From positions 16,699,001 to 16,763,000 of the forward strand of contig NC_092568.1 of assembly GCF_037975245.1 (NCBI RefSeq): a stretch of DNA of 64,000 bases, read 5' to 3'. A program made the position numbers and the translations under genes. Origin of the DNA: Apostichopus japonicus. Taxonomy: Eukaryota > Echinodermata > Holothuroidea > Aspidochirotida > Stichopodidae. How positions within the stretch are numbered: position 1 is the stretch's first letter; every line of letters starts with the position of its first letter. Positions 59,893 to 64,000 of this stretch are shown here, in pieces. The notes beneath the pieces were generated by a model that did not search any database, was not told the origin of the DNA, and saw only the letters and a program-made list of their open reading frames with translations.

Positions 59893-62800
59893 ATGGTATG
59901 TAAGCTTATCTTCGTTTATCTGAACAATAAAGTTAAAAAGGTTATTTTCAAAGTATTATGGCATAGGCTACTTTTAAGAGTAAACTTTCGGTTATTTCTC
60001 TTTGTTTCCCACACAGGCAAACCGAGGGACAACGATTAAGGATGCCTTAGCAAAATGGGTAAGCATTGCAATGTCCAGCGTTATAGGCCTAGGGCCTAGG
60101 CCTATTTGGATCGTCTGTCTTGTTATTTATTGTACTAGGCCTACAACTTGTAAGTTGTAGCCTAACTTACATGACATTTACTTGCCTTAGATCCTATCAA
60201 AACTGATTTTTAACCGACACTGACGACACTTTAATTAGAGGATGGATACCACAGCTTCCAAAGCAAGATACGTCATTCTTGAGAAGAAACTTCGGCCTCC
60301 TGTAACAATATCCTTATCCTTACCAGAAACAAAGAAGTTGATGATTAAAGTTACTTGTTAGGCTGTAACATTTCCTGAAATTCAAATCGAAATCAGGCAG
60401 GAGGAAAACCACAAAGCAACTTGATTAGGGCCTGAGTAAGGCCTAGGGGTCTATGCCTAATGTTACCTTTTGAGAACGATTAAAAGCTGCAGCCTTGTGC
60501 CCTACATTTTGTCTGTTCAATGAGGGTAGCGTTCTAGCTTATTTACAACAATTATCAATTCATTAAGCATTGCTCTGGTGCTTATGTACCCGATCATCTA
60601 TCTGTTCAATAATGGTGACGCTCCTACGTATTTATCCGATCATCTGTCATGAATAAGCGATGCGTCCCTGCTTATTTACCCAATTGTAGGTTGAATAAAG
60701 CATGCATTGGTGCTTTTTTATCGAATTATCTTCTAAATAAGGGATGCTCATGTACCCTATTGTACCCTAAATATGGATGATGCAAAGTTTATATAGCCAT
60801 CCCTCGGTATCAGTATCATGCCTGGATCTATGGGGTGGGACACACCAAAATCATTTGTGATTGCCATTGAATCTCAGCAAATTTGTTATTTCTTTAGATA
60901 TCTATTGCCCTACGGTAGTTAAAGTTACAGTTTTCTCCTACCTGTCATGTTTATGTTTTATTATTATTATTTATGATTGAAACTGATTGGTCAAATGGAC
61001 TCTAACCAAGTTTAATAATTTTTGTTAAGTTGACAAATGATTGAAACTGCCAATGTTCAATATAAAGTCTTCAAATCCTTTGTGGACAAAAGAATGAAAG
61101 GTGTGCAATGTAAAGTTTGAAATATAAACTACCTACTGGAAAATCCCCCAGATATTATGACTAGTATGTCTACTGTTTCTATGTATTTGCTTTTACTATT
61201 TTCTCTCGTTTCTTAATTTTAGTCACAAGAATCTGGGGAACCACCCTCTGATGCTAAAGAAGTGAAACTCCTCTTTCAGATTCCACCAATAGATAAAATG
61301 GATGCATCTCTTTCAACTCTGTCAGCATGCGAGTGAGTGTTGGATGAAAATGCCAAAACTAAATTTGCAAAACTTAAATGTTTGCATGTACAGTATACTT
61401 TACTTTACTTTGGTAAAATAATACACATGTATGTTTCAAAATGTTTCACAAAAACGGTCTACCTTTACCCTTTCACACTGGAGCATGAAGGATGATCGGT
61501 TTGTTTTGTATTACATTGAATTATTCCTTCAAGGTGTGATAATGATTCATTCTAGTTGAGCATCAATGAACTCCTGGATGCCAAACCTTGGTTAACTATA
61601 TTGAGAGGAAAATGTGCAATATTAATATTACGTAATATTTGGAAAAGTTGCTCATTGCCCCTTAGTGATTCCACAGTGAAAGAAAACTCTTGTCAAAGTG
61701 CACAAGTGAAGTTAGGTCAACTGCCAATCTGTACCCTGAATATTCTTCCTTCAAATGGCTTAGCCAGTAACATGTCAAGTGACTGGATCATAACCCTATA
61801 GCCAATCTTCACCCCCCCCCCCCCCCTCTTTACCCAATGTCAACTCTCTGGAGATGTGAACAGTGCATATCAAATACATTGTTTTTACTCTCAGCAATGC
61901 TGTTACTCTAATAAAGGGTATGAACTGAAGGTGGAAAATGGAGATGATTATGTATTGTTAGATATGTGTAATACCCCACAAGAGCATGTTTCTTTGCAAA
62001 TGAAATACCAATGCCTAGCTTAGACCTATATATGACATATACATAGCATGTACACAGTCTTGGCTTAGTCTAATTTGCATATAAAAATTGGGTTGTTAGT
62101 TATTAGTGTCATTATAAGGCTATTTACCAGGTTAATTCACCATAGTGTGTCATGTGAAATTCTACATGTCCAGAGTGAATTGAGTGAGTTTGGTGACAAG
62201 GTTTTAGCTACGATGAACATATTAAAGTCAGAAATGTTGTTTTGTTTTGTGCCTGGCTTGCAGCCATTTGATAAATAATTAAAACATTTTTTTTTTTTTT
62301 GCTTTACAGGAAGCTTTCACTTTCTTCAAACTGTATCGAGAAGATTGCCAACTTGAACGGACTAAGTGAGATTTCTCAACTATCTTTACTCTAACTTTGG
62401 TTACGTTTTCGACAATTTTTATAGTTCACGTAAATATATGTTTATAATATATGTTTTATAATATATGTTTAAAATATATGTTAAAAGGTTACGTATATAT
62501 ATGTTAATATTTTTAATATGTATTTACTCCATTGTTTCAACAGAGAATCTGAAAATACTCTCACTTGGAAGAAATTACATTAAAAACCTGAATGGACTGG
62601 TAAGTGCATATTTTTTTGTTTTACATGCTTGTCATTTTAATATAGTGCTGTTGGACTAACATGAATGAATCTATATGGCAGTAGTAACACTTGGCCATTT
62701 TAGAGTTCTCTCATAAAAGAGTATTAATTAATGAACAGGATGTTTCAACTATCATTACAAATATATCGACTTGTAAATCAGCCTTTGTAGTTGGTAAACT

Positions 62801-63473
62801 TTTTAAGCAGTAGATAGTTACACCTCAGAACAAAACAAGTCATAAATTTGACCACTCCAGTTCTTATATCAAGAAATGGCAACAACAACAAAAATCAATT
62901 TCTGATTAGGGTTTAACAAGAGTATGGGAAATATGTCTGGGCAAAAATATTTCTAGAACCGAACGAATAACATTCATTTCGTGAAATATGAATAAAAAGT
63001 TCAAACACCTAGGTGGGTGACTATCTTTGATAATTGCAAGTTCGTTGTAACAATGTTTAGTAGAGTTGGCCAAATTGCTGCAAGGTTCTCAGCAAGTCCC
63101 AACAGCTGCTTTGGCATCAAAAGATTTGTACCCCTCTTGCAAATATGACCTCTGTTTTTGTGGTTTAGTGGCTCTAAGAAATCAGAAGAAAGATGGAAAA
63201 GATGGTTGCTTATTAACATTTCTAAAACCATCTTGAAGTTTGCACTCTCTAATTTCTCTGTTCTTCCATTCAGTTGTTTAATTGTCTCACAAGAGATTTT
63301 ATCTGCATTTAGTCATCCATTCCTTGTTCCATCAGTCTCAGTGTATTAAAGTTGTCTTTGATTAATCTTTTCTTTCCTAACAGGAAGCTGTAGCAGACAC
63401 TTTGGAGCAGCTCTGGATATCATACAACCTTGTGGAAAAGTTGAAAGGCATTCAAGTGCTGAAGAAATTGAAA
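59893..63473 (+). CDS. DNAL1: Dynein axonemal light chain 1 (5' part; runs off the window)
   Basis: A leucine-rich-repeat light chain that binds the gamma heavy chain of outer dynein arms in motile cilia. Exons seen: 59893-59895 (ATG alone, donor GTATGT), 60017-60058, 61223-61332, 62310-62365, 62544-62599, 63384-63473. Joined they give 119 codons: [15 protein letters not shown], then [57 protein letters not shown] and [17 protein letters not shown]. These match human DNAL1 nearly residue for residue, with three LRR units visible. All junctions keep phase and use GT-AG. The last exon seen ends at KKLK with a GTAAAT donor. The remaining roughly 70 residues (starting LYMSNN in human) are not visible before 64000, so the gene is truncated by the window edge, not broken. 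Confidence 0.95.
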
Positions 63474-64000
63474 GTAAATACATCTAGAATTGATTATTGT
63501 AAAAGTACAGTATGTTGCTTTTAACCAATAGATCTTTGTAGCTCTACAATGTGTGCAAAATAGCTTGTATATATCTCATATTCTTCCAGAGAGCCAGCCG
63601 TCTCATTGTATAATCAGACTTGTAAGTCTGTTACCTCTACAGATCTGTAAATGGAAATGTACCTTCAGGAATCACTCTAGACTACTGTCTGATATTGACG
63701 TCATGTTTCCACACCTTAATTATAAAGCTCTGGTCGTCAATGTTGTTTTTCCATTTGTTTTTCCTCAATCTTTGAGAAGTATTAACATGTAAGATTGATA
63801 AACAAAGTCTACAGCAACTCTGGGGTTTTGATCGAGATAGATGTTACTTTATTGCTTTGGCTTGTTGATTTCGATAAGCAGACAGAAGTCAAGGGATATT
63901 ATTTACTAAGACATGACTGTTGGCGGAAAAAGTAAATCATTTTGACATCTGGTAGAATACTAGAAACAACTGCTATCAATTGTGGTTAAGTTTAGATTTT

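Overview
This is a stretch of animal nuclear DNA, not a prokaryotic or viral one. It is AT-rich, most coding sequence is cut into small exons with GT-AG introns, and simple repeats and DNA-transposon remnants are everywhere. The recognisable genes resemble their vertebrate orthologues closely (COG2, MRPS10, YPEL5, DNAL1). Together with many TAGGCCTA-type words and compact introns, this suggests a marine invertebrate deuterostome, perhaps an echinoderm such as a sea cucumber. That taxonomic call is inference from general familiarity, not a search.

Layout. 1-20 kb has no gene I can name. It holds a promoter-like cassette with an ATG at the left edge, a clear hAT-type element with a perfect 8-bp target duplication (576-1051), several related CAGTGGCGTAG-ended elements, a second inverted copy of the promoter cassette near 12.85 kb, and a large foldback element (13066-14437). 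YPEL5 follows on the minus strand (20344-20685, coding region uninterrupted). 21-29 kb is mostly non-coding, with one unexplained 135-codon reading frame and a retrotransposon fragment. COG2 fills 29.5-43.85 kb on the minus strand; I could place all 18 coding exons (718 aa), and phase is kept at every junction. 44.7-48.0 kb is a repeat block: a ~144-bp satellite containing nuclear-receptor-type half-sites, a 957-bp transposon nested in it, then a 20-bp minisatellite. MRPS10 lies on the minus strand at 49.2-56.5 kb (six exons, 248 aa) with an unusual acidic tail. A two-exon gene for an unrecognised secreted protein is divergent to it (57.9-58.9 kb, plus). DNAL1 starts at 59893 on the plus strand and runs out of the window after its sixth exon.

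How the genes relate. They serve unrelated housekeeping or ciliary roles: Golgi tethering (COG2), mitochondrial translation (MRPS10), a zinc-binding YPEL protein, and a ciliary outer-arm dynein subunit (DNAL1). There is no operon logic. YPEL5, COG2 and MRPS10 lie head-to-tail on the minus strand; the secreted-protein gene and DNAL1 are on the plus strand and share a divergent intergenic region with MRPS10. I found no defence system, CRISPR array or other multi-gene system. The most unusual material is the half-site-bearing satellite, the foldback element whose arms differ by exactly one 42-bp unit, the duplicated convergent promoter cassettes, the acidic tail on MRPS10 and the orphan secreted protein.
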